Assembly: GCA_015657535.1 (NCBI GenBank)
Contig: JADHZB010000907.1
Coordinates: forward strand, 29,173 to 93,172
DNA length: 64,000 bases
Origin: Nephromyces sp. MM_2019
Taxonomy: Eukaryota > Apicomplexa > Aconoidasida > Nephromycida
Reading direction: 5' to 3'
The notes beneath the pieces were generated by a model, which saw nothing but the letters and a program-made list of their open reading frames with translations, did not search any database and was not told where the DNA came from. Positions 38,188 through 50,800 of this stretch are shown here, one piece after another. Positions within the stretch are counted from its first letter, which is position 1. Every line of letters begins with the position of its first letter. The position numbers were made by a program, and so were the translations under genes.

Positions 38188-41077
38188 CAAGCGTCGCTGG
38201 AGATAGTGAAGCGTTGGTTTACCCTAAGGAAAGACTCGGGTTAAGCAAAAGTATATAATAAAGAGGAAAGCGAAGATTGAGAAGAAGATATCTCAAGATT
38301 TTGATGAAAAGAAGATACAAGTGGTGTTTTAACACGTTTTAAGCAGAAAAACCATTGAGACATCAAAATTTTGACCGCGAACAGTAAAAGATAGTAAGCT
38401 TTATTTTAGCAATTTTTCGCATCTAAAATAACACCCTCAAATACTCCAGCGGCATCTGTAGAGCCACATTTTTCGCTAAAAGCAGTTTAAACAAAAATAT
38501 TCAGAGTACGGTATAACCAATGTATACGAACGCCAAGCAGAAAGGCGCGCTTATCTCCAAAATCATATCCGGAAGATGCAAAAAAGTTGAGTTGCCAGCC
38601 TGGATATGCTATTCTTTAACAAAGTCACGCACCTTAATGTTAAGATTTCGCTAGTTTAATCCACTGTGGTACGTAATTAGGAAGCGAGAATAAAACAACC
38701 AGTACAGCTAACTGTAGCATATAACAGCACAATGAACTCCAACCAATCACGCTTTTCCAAAGAATTCGCAGGAATTACTTATTCTTAAGCATCCAAAATT
38801 CCCTCATCATGATGCAAGTATACCTCCGCGTCTTAATTCACTTGCATGTCCAAGTCATTATAAGCGTAAGTTCTCACACGGCTGTACAAGCCTTTATGCG
38901 CGAGTACTTGTTCATCTATAAATTGGATTAAAGCGTATATTTTCGGTTGTAGAAACGAAAACTGGTCAAATCACCAGCTTCCACAAATTTTTTAAAATGC
39001 AAATAGCATTTTGTTTGGTATATTAGAAGCTCTTGTACTTCCCCAAAGACTTTTGTTTTTGACCCTATTTCTGACCCAGCTTTTCAAAACCACAAGAAAA
39101 ATATGTACTCTATTCGTTACTTGTATGAGGAAATCAAAGTAGCACCGGTCACCCAGCAAAAACATATATACGCTGGCTAAATGCAACGGCAGGTCGAGAG
39201 GAAGGTGCGTTTTCATAGAAAGAAGATGATCGATCAGTCAAAAACTGGACCGAAACTGCCGGGTCAAACTTGTTTTTTCCGCCACTTAAAACAAAGGGTA
39301 AAAAGTACTCTAAATCGTACAACAGCTGTTGCGGAGGAGCACACTAGCCCCTTTAGTTTGAACAGTAGATAATCTGCAGAAAGGCCCACACACCTTCCTT
39401 ATATGAAAACCTCCTTATGACACACTTTTAAGATTGGAAGACATGAAAATATAAATTGAGACTTTGCACAACAACTGATCCATGAAACTTTAACTCGCGG
39501 TTGAATATGGCTATAAGCATGGCCAAACATCCCTACCACGCAAGAAGACACATCATCAATGTTACCTTGGAACGAATTTTACACACGCTGAACTTTGTCT
39601 AGAACATAGAATCATAATGAATGTGCTAGACCTCCACTTATCGAACTTGCTGATTCAAAATTTCAGCACTCTTGAACTGCATAAAAAACGCATTCACTTG
39701 TAAAAGATCTTTTCAAGGCAGCAAGGAATAAGGATTCCAAACTTTAATCAAAAATATTGACCTTTTATGACTTTGATAGTAGGTGGGGACAAAAAAAAAG
39801 CAGTACCCAAATTAGCGGCGACGCAGGAAGCTCAATTAATTATCAGGGCTTAGGTATTTTTCTTTATGTTTTTTTTTTCTGCGAAAAGTTTTTAGAGAAT
39901 TCAGGGGGGGGATGGAACCATCACCTACTCTTCCAGCTCCAAGAAAAGAAAAATAAGGAAAAAGGGAGCTAACTTGACGATGAGTAAATTTTATGCTGTG
40001 AAATATTTTTCCCTTCATACGTAAGCGTTATAAAACGTATTGTAGGGAGTCATTTTTAGTGTGTCCTGGGCGTATACCACTTCAAAAGCTTAATTATCAG
40101 GCTATTTAATTTGCTTTTTTATGCTAGTACGATAGTCTTTCGCTAGAATACACTTCAAGTGTCACGAGCTCCATCGTTTTCAGGTTTGCTGATAATCAAT
40201 TTTTGGCTTAATGTCGTACTACAGCGCCCCCATTTTGTAGAATTAGATGTGGACCGTCAAAAAATGCAAAGATTATGCAGGTACGCCTTAGTTCATTATT
40301 CATGAGAGCACCCCTTCTTACCGATTCCTTCATCGTATGAAGATGATTACGGTATCTTTAGCGTGCACATCTACAGCTAAGGTATTTTTTGGTGACTGGT
40401 CCAAGATTATACTTTCTTCCCAACCACTGCCTTAATAATCACCTAATATTGACGTGTGGAATGGATGATAAAGCCTTATTTCTCTCGCGTATTCTCTCAT
40501 GCTGAACTCGCAGCGAGGAGCTCTCACCCGGACATCAAGCACAAAATGCTACTCGTTCTCAAGCTGGGCACGCTTAGCTAAAAAAATATCCTGAATACCG
40601 CGAATAGGCGTCAATTTCCAGCGGGATCCCAGAAAGCTTATTAGTTTTCATAAATAGACATCATAGGCAGCAGTTGCACAACAGTAATGAGGAAGAGAAA
40701 GCTGCTTGACGTGTGGTGTTTTAGGAACTGTTAGGGTTGTACTGTTCATGAGCTGTTATGAGTGCACTCTTTCTGCCACAAACTCTGCTGAATGCAACTC
40801 TTTCACAAGCTCTTCTGACTGCACTTTCCTGCGTATTAATCCTTGGGGATACTTGCTCAATGCCAGTATGTGTGCAGTTTTACGTGCCCATTTATTGGTG
40901 TGTGCCTCACAGTGCACTCACCCAAGCCTTCCACTCCCTTTTTGCCAGAATAAACATTCTTGCAATGTGGCCCAATTGTACAACTTGTATGCCCAAATCA
41001 TTCCAAGGATAACTGGAACAAGTATGAATTGGATTGAGGGGTACCCAGACAAGTTTATGCTTATCGAAAAAATATAG
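38188..41077 (+). CDS. Unrecognised plus-strand gene(s), exon-like pieces only
   Basis: Several pieces with good splice sites suggest a spliced plus-strand gene, but I could not chain them all. Best supported: 40225-40280, which reads RPHFVELDVDRQKMQRLC between TACTACAG and GTACGC, and can continue in phase into 40622-40643 (GIPESLL). Also 40949-41077, preceded by a strong CCCTTTTTGCCAG acceptor and reading NVAQLYNLYAQIIPRITGTS before TAG. Weaker pieces: 38188-38239 (QASLEIVKRWFTLRKDS), 38772-38817 (ELLILKHPKFPHHDA) and 39080-39122 (FSKPQEKYVLYSLL). No family recognised. The last exon may instead belong to a separate small gene starting at 40758. Confidence 0.35.
40758..41077 (+). CDS. Alternative model: small two-exon protein with hydrophobic N-terminus
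   Basis: Exon 40758-40865 starts with ATG just after an in-frame stop and ends phase 0 at a GTATGT donor. It joins in phase, across an 83-bp intron with a CCCTTTTTGCCAG acceptor, to exon 40949-41077. The product would be 78 residues. Its first 36 are hydrophobic (LLTALSCVLILGDTCSMP), like a signal peptide or anchor, and its tail contains GTSMNWIEGYPDKF. This competes with the longer plus-strand gene for the last exon. Family unknown. Confidence 0.3.
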
Positions 41078-43450
41078 GAAACAGTACAGCCTTCATGAGG
41101 TGCTTTTCTGTGGTATTTAGTTCAGTCTGTTTGCTATTTAATTTTCGCTAAACTGGATCCTTGGCAGCCGATTTGTCGGAATCAGCAGAACTGAGCGGGT
41201 TCATAACATTTTGCAAAATGTGCTCGGATTTCATGGGCATGTTTCATAGCGCATAAGATATCGGAAAACGTAAGAAATCGAGCAAACTGGCGGTAAATCG
41301 AGGAGAATGAAAAAACTGCAGAGTTCGAGTATGCTCTTACAGTTCTCTACGTATCGCAAAACGAGTTCATCTCATGGGAATCCCATCACTTAGGAAAAGT
41401 CAAATAATGTGCATTTTCTAGGTTAATCCGTCTTATAGAGGCTTAGCAAGAGATAGAACTTTCGCTCGTGCGACATCTTGCCTTTGAGACTGTCTGCTTC
41501 TTCATGGTGAAGTTGTGGAAATATGCTCTAGTGGTCACCGCATCTCTTCATGACTAGTGTTCGCACAACGAGCTTACGCATTTTATTACGTCTAGTCTCG
41601 ACCACATCTTTTCAAGCAAACTTATTTGCTAGAGGAAAATGCGTTCTTGCGTTACGTAGATGGTAGCTATACGATGATATCAAGTCGTAAATCCACTAAA
41701 AAAAAATTGCAGATACTTCTTCCTTCCCAAAACTAATAAAGATTGCGACCCAGTGGCCACCAATGGAACTGTACATAGCGTGCATCTCGACTAAGAAACC
41801 GGTTCACAAGGGAAACTCGCTAAAAAAAATATCAAATCATTATCGCACATTCCACTGTCTGCAATTTTTCAAACATAGAGGATTTCATCAGCGATTTTTC
41901 GCTGGAAAAAACTGCCAGTTTTTTCAATGCTTTTTTTTTCTTCATTTTGAGCAGCTTGGACTTTGTGCCGAAACACAAATTCGCAACCTAACGGCTTTTC
42001 ACGATCATAAAAAGTGTAGAGCCAAAGATAAAACCTGCTTAATTCAAAGAAAATTGGTAGGAAAAGGTGTATTAGGTAGAAGGCAATCTGCCTCCATCTG
42101 TTAACTTACCTGGTGGGGCTACATGTACAGCAGAATGTGTATGTGGGTGTTGGTGTGTGTTGCTTTTTGTTTGTGTTCGTGTTGGTGTGCTTGTGCGTTT
42201 GCGTGCCGGTGTGCTTGTGTGCGTGTGGGTACTTTTACATGCTCATGTGTGCACAGGGGTGCTTTTATTCGCAGGGGGCTTTTTTATTTGGCATAGCCAT
42301 GATGAGAGTGAGCAATTGCAACAAACAAGCCATTGAAACTTGAAGGAAGTAAAGCAGTTCACTCTTGCGGTGAAGAGCTATAAGGAAGACCTTTTCAGCT
42401 ACAATATGCAGGCTTGAAAATTTTTATTTATGTAGGGAATTGCTGTTATACTTGCTTTTTTTAGTAATATATTCGCTAGCATCATTCTACTTGTTTCATC
42501 TGGTTTCATGAGATTCCCAAAATTAGTGCGATTTCCAAAATTCTACTCTATTAAGCTGCACCTTAAATCCTGGCCTGCTTCTACGGCTTCCATTAAAACC
42601 TAGATGTTCGTAAGTTTACTAGGGAGAGCTAGTATTCTAAGGTCTACCCCGGACTTGCTGTACTCACATAAGAGACAGCTGCAAAACCGACTCCTTTATC
42701 AGGAACGAAAGATGCTTCAAGAAATAGTTCCTTCCACCTCCTAGTTTCGCAGCTTTCTCCAGATTGAGCTTCTTCTAGGGCGCTTTATTGAAGTTCGCAA
42801 CATCCCTGTGTTGCCCATGGGGGGCAGCTTTAGCTTATCCGTTGGTGTCTTTTATCTAGATATGCTTACTGGGTAGCTTAAGCTTGGCAGCTAGTCTCTT
42901 CAAACTAGAGATTCTCACTAACTTAAGTTTACCAGCCAGTCACTTCAAACCAGAGATAGTCACTAGGTCCAAATTATCGCCTTTACCCTCGTATCTACAG
43001 GATGAAACTGAGCTTTAAAGCCTGCTGGCTTTCATTAATTTATGCCTAAACTACGACAAGGTATAGGTAGGGTTTTGGACGATCAGCGGATACGCAAGAA
43101 AAGGGCCAATACATCAATGATATAAAGTAGAACTAGCTAGCATGTACGAAAAGATGAAGGAGCCTTTAAAACAGAGCAGGCGGCTTTTATATAGTATCGC
43201 TAGTATGGATGAACCCGTGTTTTTGGTTTGGCTCTTGAAATAACGGCTTAAGGCCAAGAAAAGTTCGTCAAAGCCATCTGGAAGTTCTTCGTGTAGCCAT
43301 GAAGAGTTTCCAGATGAGAAGTCTTTGTTTTTATTGAGTATCAGCAATAAGCGGGTTAACTCACAAAATTGATGGCTCCTCAGCGCATACAAAGGATTTT
43401 GAATCGAACTCGATATCCCCTGCAGTAAGAAGAAAATGCATGCAGAAAAA
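41078..43450. other. Stretch without supported gene
   Basis: The open frame at 41763-42104 (+) has no matching splice context or family resemblance. A TG-rich block lies at about 42120-42250. Otherwise plain sequence. Confidence 0.4.
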
Positions 43451-43701
43451 GACTAGACGATTTGCATAGGCAGCGAGTTCATAAAATTACTTTAATATTA
43501 ATAGCAGCTTTCTTTACATTGGTATTTGTATACCTAGCATTCATACTGAATAAGACTATATATCTCATAAATTCCATGATATATGTAATGCATCTTCGAG
43601 AAGCAGCAAACAGATATGAAGAGGAGAGGAATGCACAAAAACAATACCTCCGGTTATACCTTAGACCACATCCGTGTGCTTTTGTAGAGATTAAAAAGTG
43701 A
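43451..43701 (+). CDS. Possible exon: one membrane helix followed by a charged coil
   Basis: An open frame entered after ATGCATGCAG, with no ATG of its own at the start, encodes KITLILIAAFFTLVFVYLAF, a clear hydrophobic helix. The charged segment REAANRYEEERNAQKQY and a stop follow. This looks like the C-terminal exon of a small single-pass membrane protein. I found no upstream exon and do not recognise it. The opposite strand is also open here but less protein-like. Confidence 0.3.
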
Positions 43702-44045
43702 CTCAAAGTTATGAGAGATTGAAGGGGATTTGGGGGTACTTTGAAAAGGCACATGCTTGTGTGGTGTAGGTGCTTTTAGAAGGGAAAAATGTGTGCGGGT
43801 ACTCTCAAAAGGAAAAGGAACATTCATGGGCACATGCTTTGAAATGGGAACCTACGTGTGGAGTGCTTACTTTCAAACGGAAAAAAAAGACACAAATAAA
43901 CACTAACACACAAACACACAAGCAAAACCAACACAGATAAACACAAATGTGCGCACTCAAAAAAACATACACAAGGGAAGAGTTCTGCGAAAGATGCCCC
44001 ATAAAAGCTCAGTTATCCTATAAACTTAAAGCTTTTATTCATCAT

Positions 44046-47000
44046 TCATGCCTGCATACGCGAAGTGCAGAAAACTGAACAAAAGGGCAGTTTCAGCATC
44101 AAATCTTCAACTGACAGATAGAACACACTTGTGTGTAAAATGGAAAAATATACTTCATCCCGGGCCAAATACTAGTTCACCTCTCAAAGTCTTTCTCAGG
44201 ATGCTCAGATCATGTGAAACCATCTCTAAGTCGCACTGGCTAGCATTTCTAAGGGGAAAACAGACAGCCAGACTCTGTGTGTGTGTGGGTGCAGAGTGGG
44301 AGAATCTATTTTTGTGTCTGTGGGTGCAGTTTGGGCGTAAAGTCTCTTTGCGCGTGTGGGAGCAGTTTGGTTAAATCTCTTCTTCTGTTTGTGCGTGTGT
44401 GTAGTTCGAAAAGTGAATCACTTTTTGTGTGTTTGGGTGTAGAGTGGGAGAATAGCTTTTTGTGTGCGTGCGTACTATTCACGAGAAGTCGTAGATTTTC
44501 TCTGTTTAAAGAAAATACTCCTTTGCACACTTGCATTTTCGTACATGATGCAGATATGTTTCGAAAGCACGTGCTATTTTGTGGGAGGGGGGGGGTGATC
44601 TTCAAGCTCCTCCAAAGAGGTAGGAATGAGATTCGCTAGCCAGCGAGAAAGTTACAACACAAAATTCAAACAAAACCCTTCTCAAAAGGCATCTAATGCA
44701 TTAATCTGATGTTGAAAAATATTCACACACACACATGCGTGCACCATGCATCAATCTGATGTTGAAAATGTCCAGACAGCGAGACACACAATACAATATA
44801 AACTGCATATGACTTCACCAAAAAAACCACCCTAAAAACCTCTTCAATAAAGCCTATCAACAACATTCACACCACAGAACCTACGTATATGCATGAAACG
44901 CCTGAAGCACCAAAAAAAAATTGCACACACACACAGCACACACTAAACTGAAGGGAAAAGCGTGTGTGTGTGGCACACGTTTCCTCACCCCTGTAAGTCA
45001 GTGAGAACACTGTTTAGGCGATTTTCCATCATGAGGACATGCTTTCCAAGAGATGCACCAGAAAGCCACGGTCTATTATGAAAGCACACACAAAATCTTC
45101 TTTAAGGCTTTCTACTCTAAACACACAATTTTACTGTTTTTATTATCAAAATCATCATAAAAGAAGAGAAGTTTCGTTAATTTGATGGGCATTTAGCAGA
45201 ACTTATTGAAAAGTTTAATTTTTTTTAAGTCCGAAAAAGCAGACTTTAAGTGCTTTTCATATCTAGAATATCTTCGTCATAAATCAAGCACACGCACATC
45301 TCTTACCTGCTCAAATGAAGCACACACACCACCAAAAACTCGCAGCACACACATCACACAAGCAACCCACACTCATCTCGCATAATCTACCTAAACACCA
45401 GTTTAAACACACACACACACATTGGCAAGCTGAGCTACACATACAAACCTGTGCATAGTCTTTATACGAGGAGAATCAGTAGAGTTTGGCAGGTGATGAT
45501 CTTCTGATGCAGTCGCCGGGTGTACGTTCACCTTTGAGATCTTCTCTGTTGCTTTTGCAATGAATAAATAATTTAAATACTTTAAATCAGGAAAATTGAG
45601 ATATAAAGAGGAAGAAGAAGAAACAGCAGACGGCAAGATTTTTGGAAGATTTTTAGCGGTTAAAAAAATAAAAAATAATCTAAAAAAAGGTGTAAACAAG
45701 TCAAAAACCAGAGGAATATCGTAAAGGCAACAAAAAGAAGATTAATAGCCCATTTCAAAAGCAAACACACTTCGTTTAAAGCAAAGAAAAAGAAATTTTC
45801 CTACCATCGAGAGGATAATATGCTTGAAGATAGAAAGAAAGCTTAATTAAACAGGAGTTACCAGAGAAATTCAAATTAAGAATGCAGTTTTTCATCAAAA
45901 GAAGAGAAAATTGTTAAAATGATGAAAAATTCTTCAATGTAACATAAATTGCGTATAAAGTTTGATTTAATGAGGGTAGAAACAAAATAAATGAGAAATG
46001 TGTCTACAAAATGGGATGAAAAGGGAAAAACTCGTGTTTCATGAAGAAATGTGTGGTATATGAAGTGTGTATGAAGAAGTGCGAGTCTTATGAAGTGTGG
46101 GTGGTGCGAAATTTGATTGAAGAAGTTTGCGTGGTAAGTCTACTGAAAGAAGTGTGTGTCGCATGAAGTCTGCTCGAAGAAGCGTGTTTCGTACGAAGAA
46201 GTGTGTGTTGTACGAAGAAGTGTGTAGTATATGAAGAGTGTTTTGCCTGAAGGCTGCTCGAAGAAGTGTGTGTCGCACTATGAAGAAGTGCCTGTCTTGT
46301 AAAGTGTGTGGTATGAAGTTTCCCGGAAGAAGTGTCTATTGCACTGTGAAGAAGTGCGTTTTGGGCCGTGAACACACATGTTTATGCCTCACTCTAAACC
46401 AGTAAACACACACTCACTCACTTGCTTTGGGGATAGGTTGAGCTGTTAGCTCAGCGCGAAGCTCTACTGCCAAGCGAATGAGGGGGAGAACTGACTCAAC
46501 AGAAGGGAAAGCGAGTAGGTGGCCTAAGCAGCCAGAAAAGTCGGAACCTAACACTGAAAAAGAATGACAGAAATCGAGCAGAATCGCCAAACTGATGGGA
46601 TGCAAGTACGTTTGTGTGCTTACAGATTGCGTGTGTGTGTGGCAGTTTATGTCCATGATTGCGTGCTTTCAGGTTGTGTGTCTGAGTGACAGTTTATGTA
46701 TGTGTATTCGTGCGTGATTGATTTAGGCTCTAGCTTGTGTCTGTGTGTACGTGTTTTTTGTGTCTGCCCGTGCTACTGTGTGCCTGCATGTCCACGCGTA
46801 TACACCAGTGTAAGCTACTATCTGCCGGTGCATCTCCATCTATCTGTGTGTCCGTACAATCTACTTCAATCGTAAGTCGCGAAAACAACTCTCACGATTT
46901 TCAAGCAACTCCTGTCTGCTTGTTTTCCCCTGGTGGGCTATGCTTTAAAACAATCACTAAGCTGCGAGGAATGCAGCTTTCTCTAATCAAAAGCTATCGC

Positions 47001-47784
47001 TACTCATAGATACGTTCAAAGCACACATGAAGATGCAATCGCATTCACTTACAGTCTGATCTAATATACTTCATCATAGCCACAGCGAAGTAATCCACCT
47101 GAAAAAACATCAAAAAAATCCATCAATTTCCAGCATCTTTATAGAAAAATGTAGGCAAAATTCACAAAAAAGTGAAGTTTTTAAAAGAAAAAGAGCAAAC
47201 TTTTGAGAATTTTTCAAGACAAACAGAGGATGAAGATGTGTGTGAAGTCTTTTCAAAGCAACGCTGCAATCTGCGTGAACATTACGCCTTCAAAGAAGAA
47301 CACAGAGAGTTTCCAAAATATAGAGTAAACATGATGCGAAGATTACTTCAATACAAGACACAAGAAGATGGGAAATTTCATGTGATTTCAGCGTCAAGCA
47401 CATTGAATACCTTTAACCTTGAAGATTAGCTGAAAAAATGATGCGAAATCCATCGAAAATACATCAAAATGCATATAAAATACCATGAAATTGGTGACAC
47501 TGAAGTAATCTTCAATGAATAAATGGCTTTAAAATGCATATTTGAGGGATCAAAGCATTAAACAGGAAACGTCATCATTTAAAGCATCATACCAGAGAAA
47601 TCTATTAAGAAGAGGGAAAAATGCCAAGAAAAACAGCTAAAGAGAGATTCAAAAGAATTTTGAGGAAGGAGGAAAAAACATCCAAGAAAAGAGCCAAAAT
47701 TCAGGTTTTCTTCGCTTTGATATGCTTTATCGATTAAAAGAGCGTTTTTTAGCTTTTTCATCTGATGGTTAATATTTGTGTCTC

Positions 47785-47815
<31 letters not shown>

Positions 47816-50800
47816 GTGTGTATAGCGTGTATGGTACGCGTGTAGCTTGTGTGGTACGCGTGTAGCGTGTGTGGCATGTGTGTCATGTGTGGGTCGTATA
47901 TGTATCCCATGTGTGTTGCATATGTGCTTTTGCATGTTTATCCCCTGTATATTGCGTCTATATCTCGTGTGTATGCCATGCCAGCGGTTTTTGTACCGTT
48001 TATCTACTGGTTTTGTGTGTGATTGTATTTATGATTGCGAAACTTTGTGTGTGCTTTTTCGTGCAATTGTGCATGTGCGATGTCCTGTGTGATTATGTGT
48101 GTGTTTCTCCCCATGTAATCATGGGTGCAAATTACTTCTCTAGAGCCTTACAAGAGGCATAGAAGATCCATAAGCATAAGTTGCGGGTGCTGCATTGATA
48201 TCTGAAGTAGATGGCGTCGGAGAGGGTTGCATGCTAAGCCTAGGATTCGTCCGAGAGTACAAATCTGAAATAAAAAAAAAACAAAACACACACACACACA
48301 CACACAGTAAGCTATCAGGTAAGCTATAATTAAGTGCAGATTCCTACAGACAAGCTTGAATCTCTTTGCATATAACCAGCGAAGATTGCATCCCAAATGA
48401 GCAGTGTGTTCTCCACCTTGAACTCCCGAGAAAAAAGGAGGCGAATCCATCTACTGAGAGATTAAATAAACACACAAAAACAAGCAAGCATAAAGATTAT
48501 ACATAGTACCAAGGCACACATGCACACACACACGCACAAAAATAGGCACACGCACACACATACGCATAAAAGAACAAATTTTGAAAACTGCGATAGACGT
48601 GTAGATATCGTCTTGAGTGTGCAGTGAGAGTTGCCCGTAAAACCAAACGTCTAGGAGGAATAGGTACTAAGCTGGACCAGTCACACACACACGCACACAC
48701 ACATGGTTATATGGCAAAAGAGTCGAAAATAGTGTGTGCGCTGTGTGGAGGGAAGTGCATGGCATGTCGTATACGGTGTGCCGGGTGTGGCTTATGGCGC
48801 ATTTCAGCGTCGTATTGCATGTCTGGGTAGCGCAATCATGTACATATCGACGTCTCTACGTGTGTGTGCACGTGTATATACATATGCTCATGCACCTCTC
48901 TATATCTCCTAGCTCTAAACGTATCACTGTATATACACGCATACATCTAAACTCTTCAAATTCTGTTGTATAGTCGCAATTTTTTCCTTTAATAAATCGC
49001 CATTACCCGATGTACATACGTGTTAAAAGCACATAGGCTGCACACATACACATCAGCATCAACACACACACATAAACGCACATAGGCGCTCACACATAGG
49101 CGCACACAAAGTCACACAAACTAAGGCAGAAAAGCACTAATACACCCACAATAACACACCAACAGAAACACACACTAATGAACACCTACCAACACACACA
49201 CACCTACCAACACACACACACCGACATACACACAGAAACCAGCAAACACACAGCAACACACACACACAAACACACGCATCTCTCACTAACAGTAGATATA
49301 TTTGAGGCTCAATCGCAAAGCTCTGAAAATGTTGATGAAGCAGAGGATCTGCTCGCTGAAGATGGCAAATCAATGAGAGAAGTGAAGATAAAGAGAAGAG
49401 AAGAAGATATTTAGAAACTTTGCAACTGAAGAAAAATCATCGAAAAACTACAATTCTTGAAGAATACGAAGAAGAGGGAAAACATTGGCTACTTAATGAA
49501 GAATGCTTGCTCATAAGCTCAGAGAAAGCTTCAGAAAAGAGTGTGTATAAAGGCTTAAGTTCTTGCGTGTAAAACATCAAACCAGAGGGAGTTTTTGTAG
49601 TGAAGAAGGAGAAATTGAGAAGAAAAGGGGTTTCTTAGACAAGAAGAGAAAAACTAAATGGAAAAGTTGAGGAAAGCAGGAAGATGAAGGAGAGGGTGGT
49701 GAAGAGGGATAAGGAGAGGGAGAAGCACAGGGTACCAAAAAGCAAGAAGAGGTTGCGAAAGGTGCACAAGAAGAAAAAAATGAGGCAGAAAAAGAGGATA
49801 CAAAAGACGATATAAAACAGACAGAAAAAGAAAAAAAAGAAGAGGGAAAACCATAAAAGCAACAAGAGGAAAACGAGGCAAACGAGCCCAAAACAGCAGC
49901 AAATGAAGCAGAACAAAGGATAAAAAAAAACCAAAATCTCACTAAAAAAAGCGAAAATATCAGGAAACAGAATCTCCCCAGGACTCCACCAAACTATACT
50001 TCAAAAACACTACTTGTAGAGTAAATCTTTATCTAGAAAGCTTGTAAGTTCTTGTTACCTTCAAAAGTTGGTTGAAGATGTACTTACACCGGAGAATTAT
50101 CATAGTCTAAAAGAAACAACGCAGCAGTTAGAAGAACCGATAAAATACTCCAAGAAAAACGCAAAAGTTTCGATAAACACACAACTTGGCTCCCAAAGAC
50201 GGCATGAAGAAGCAAAAACAAACGAAAAACCGGCAGAAAAGAGCTTTTCATACGAATAGACTGTTTCTAGCGTTTGGAAGAATGAAAAAGAAGCGGAAAA
50301 AGTGTAAAAAACCCTCAAATTCTTCGCAAAAACAACAGGAAAGAGAACGTTTACACACAAGAGGGAATAAGAGAGTAAAAAGGCAGAAAAGGTAGACAAA
50401 AAAACTGCAAATTGAGGGGTATTTGGAAGAGAATATTCCTCTGCTCTGAAATGTGGCTCATTAGTATCTTTCTCTTTCAAAATTCAAGAAGTTCGTGTGC
50501 AAAGGCACCTCAGCTTGCTTTGCTTCAAAATCTCCCGGAAATTGCGTTTCAAAAGGCTTTTCTAGAGGCTTAACACAGCAAAAAACCACAAAAAAAAGGA
50601 ATTTTAATAAACAAAATAGCAGCTTGTGCGTAGCCTTTACGCCGATAAAAAAGTATTTTGGGGTTTGTGTGGATGTGTCTGTTTTGTGGCTGCTTGTAAA
50701 AGAATGTGTAGAATTCCATAAGGGCGGAGATAAAGGAAATGAAGGAATCAAAAGCAGATGAAGAAGCTCAAAAGAAGATGATGAAGAAAATCAAAACAAT

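Noticed and set aside
40725..40865. Alternative frame of the 40.7-kb exon (Cys-rich, ending INPWGYLLN)
   Set aside because: It ends in a phase that gives a stop in the next exon at 40949, while the ATG frame at 40758 joins cleanly.
41763..42104. 113-codon plus-strand ORF
   Set aside because: Composition like random A/T-rich sequence, with no acceptor, donor or family match.
46039..46375. Ser/Thr-rich repeat ORFs resembling a repeat protein
   Set aside because: They follow a degenerate GAAGAAGTGTG repeat inside an intron and have no start or splice support.
47172..47429. 85-codon plus-strand ORF inside a TBC-gene intron
   Set aside because: Purine-rich antisense of an intron, with no further evidence.
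48567..48700. Minus-strand frame (LRLVLRATLTAHSRRYLHV) first taken as the TBC RW..RLLF exon
   Set aside because: The true exon 48453-48377 encodes RWIRLLFSREF in the right phase. The 48.6-kb frame lies in the preceding intron.
49577..49942. Long Phe/Ser/Leu-rich minus-strand ORFs
   Set aside because: Shadows of a purine-rich plus-strand block (AAGAAGAGG), lying in the intron between TBC exons 50106-50059 and 49355-49291.
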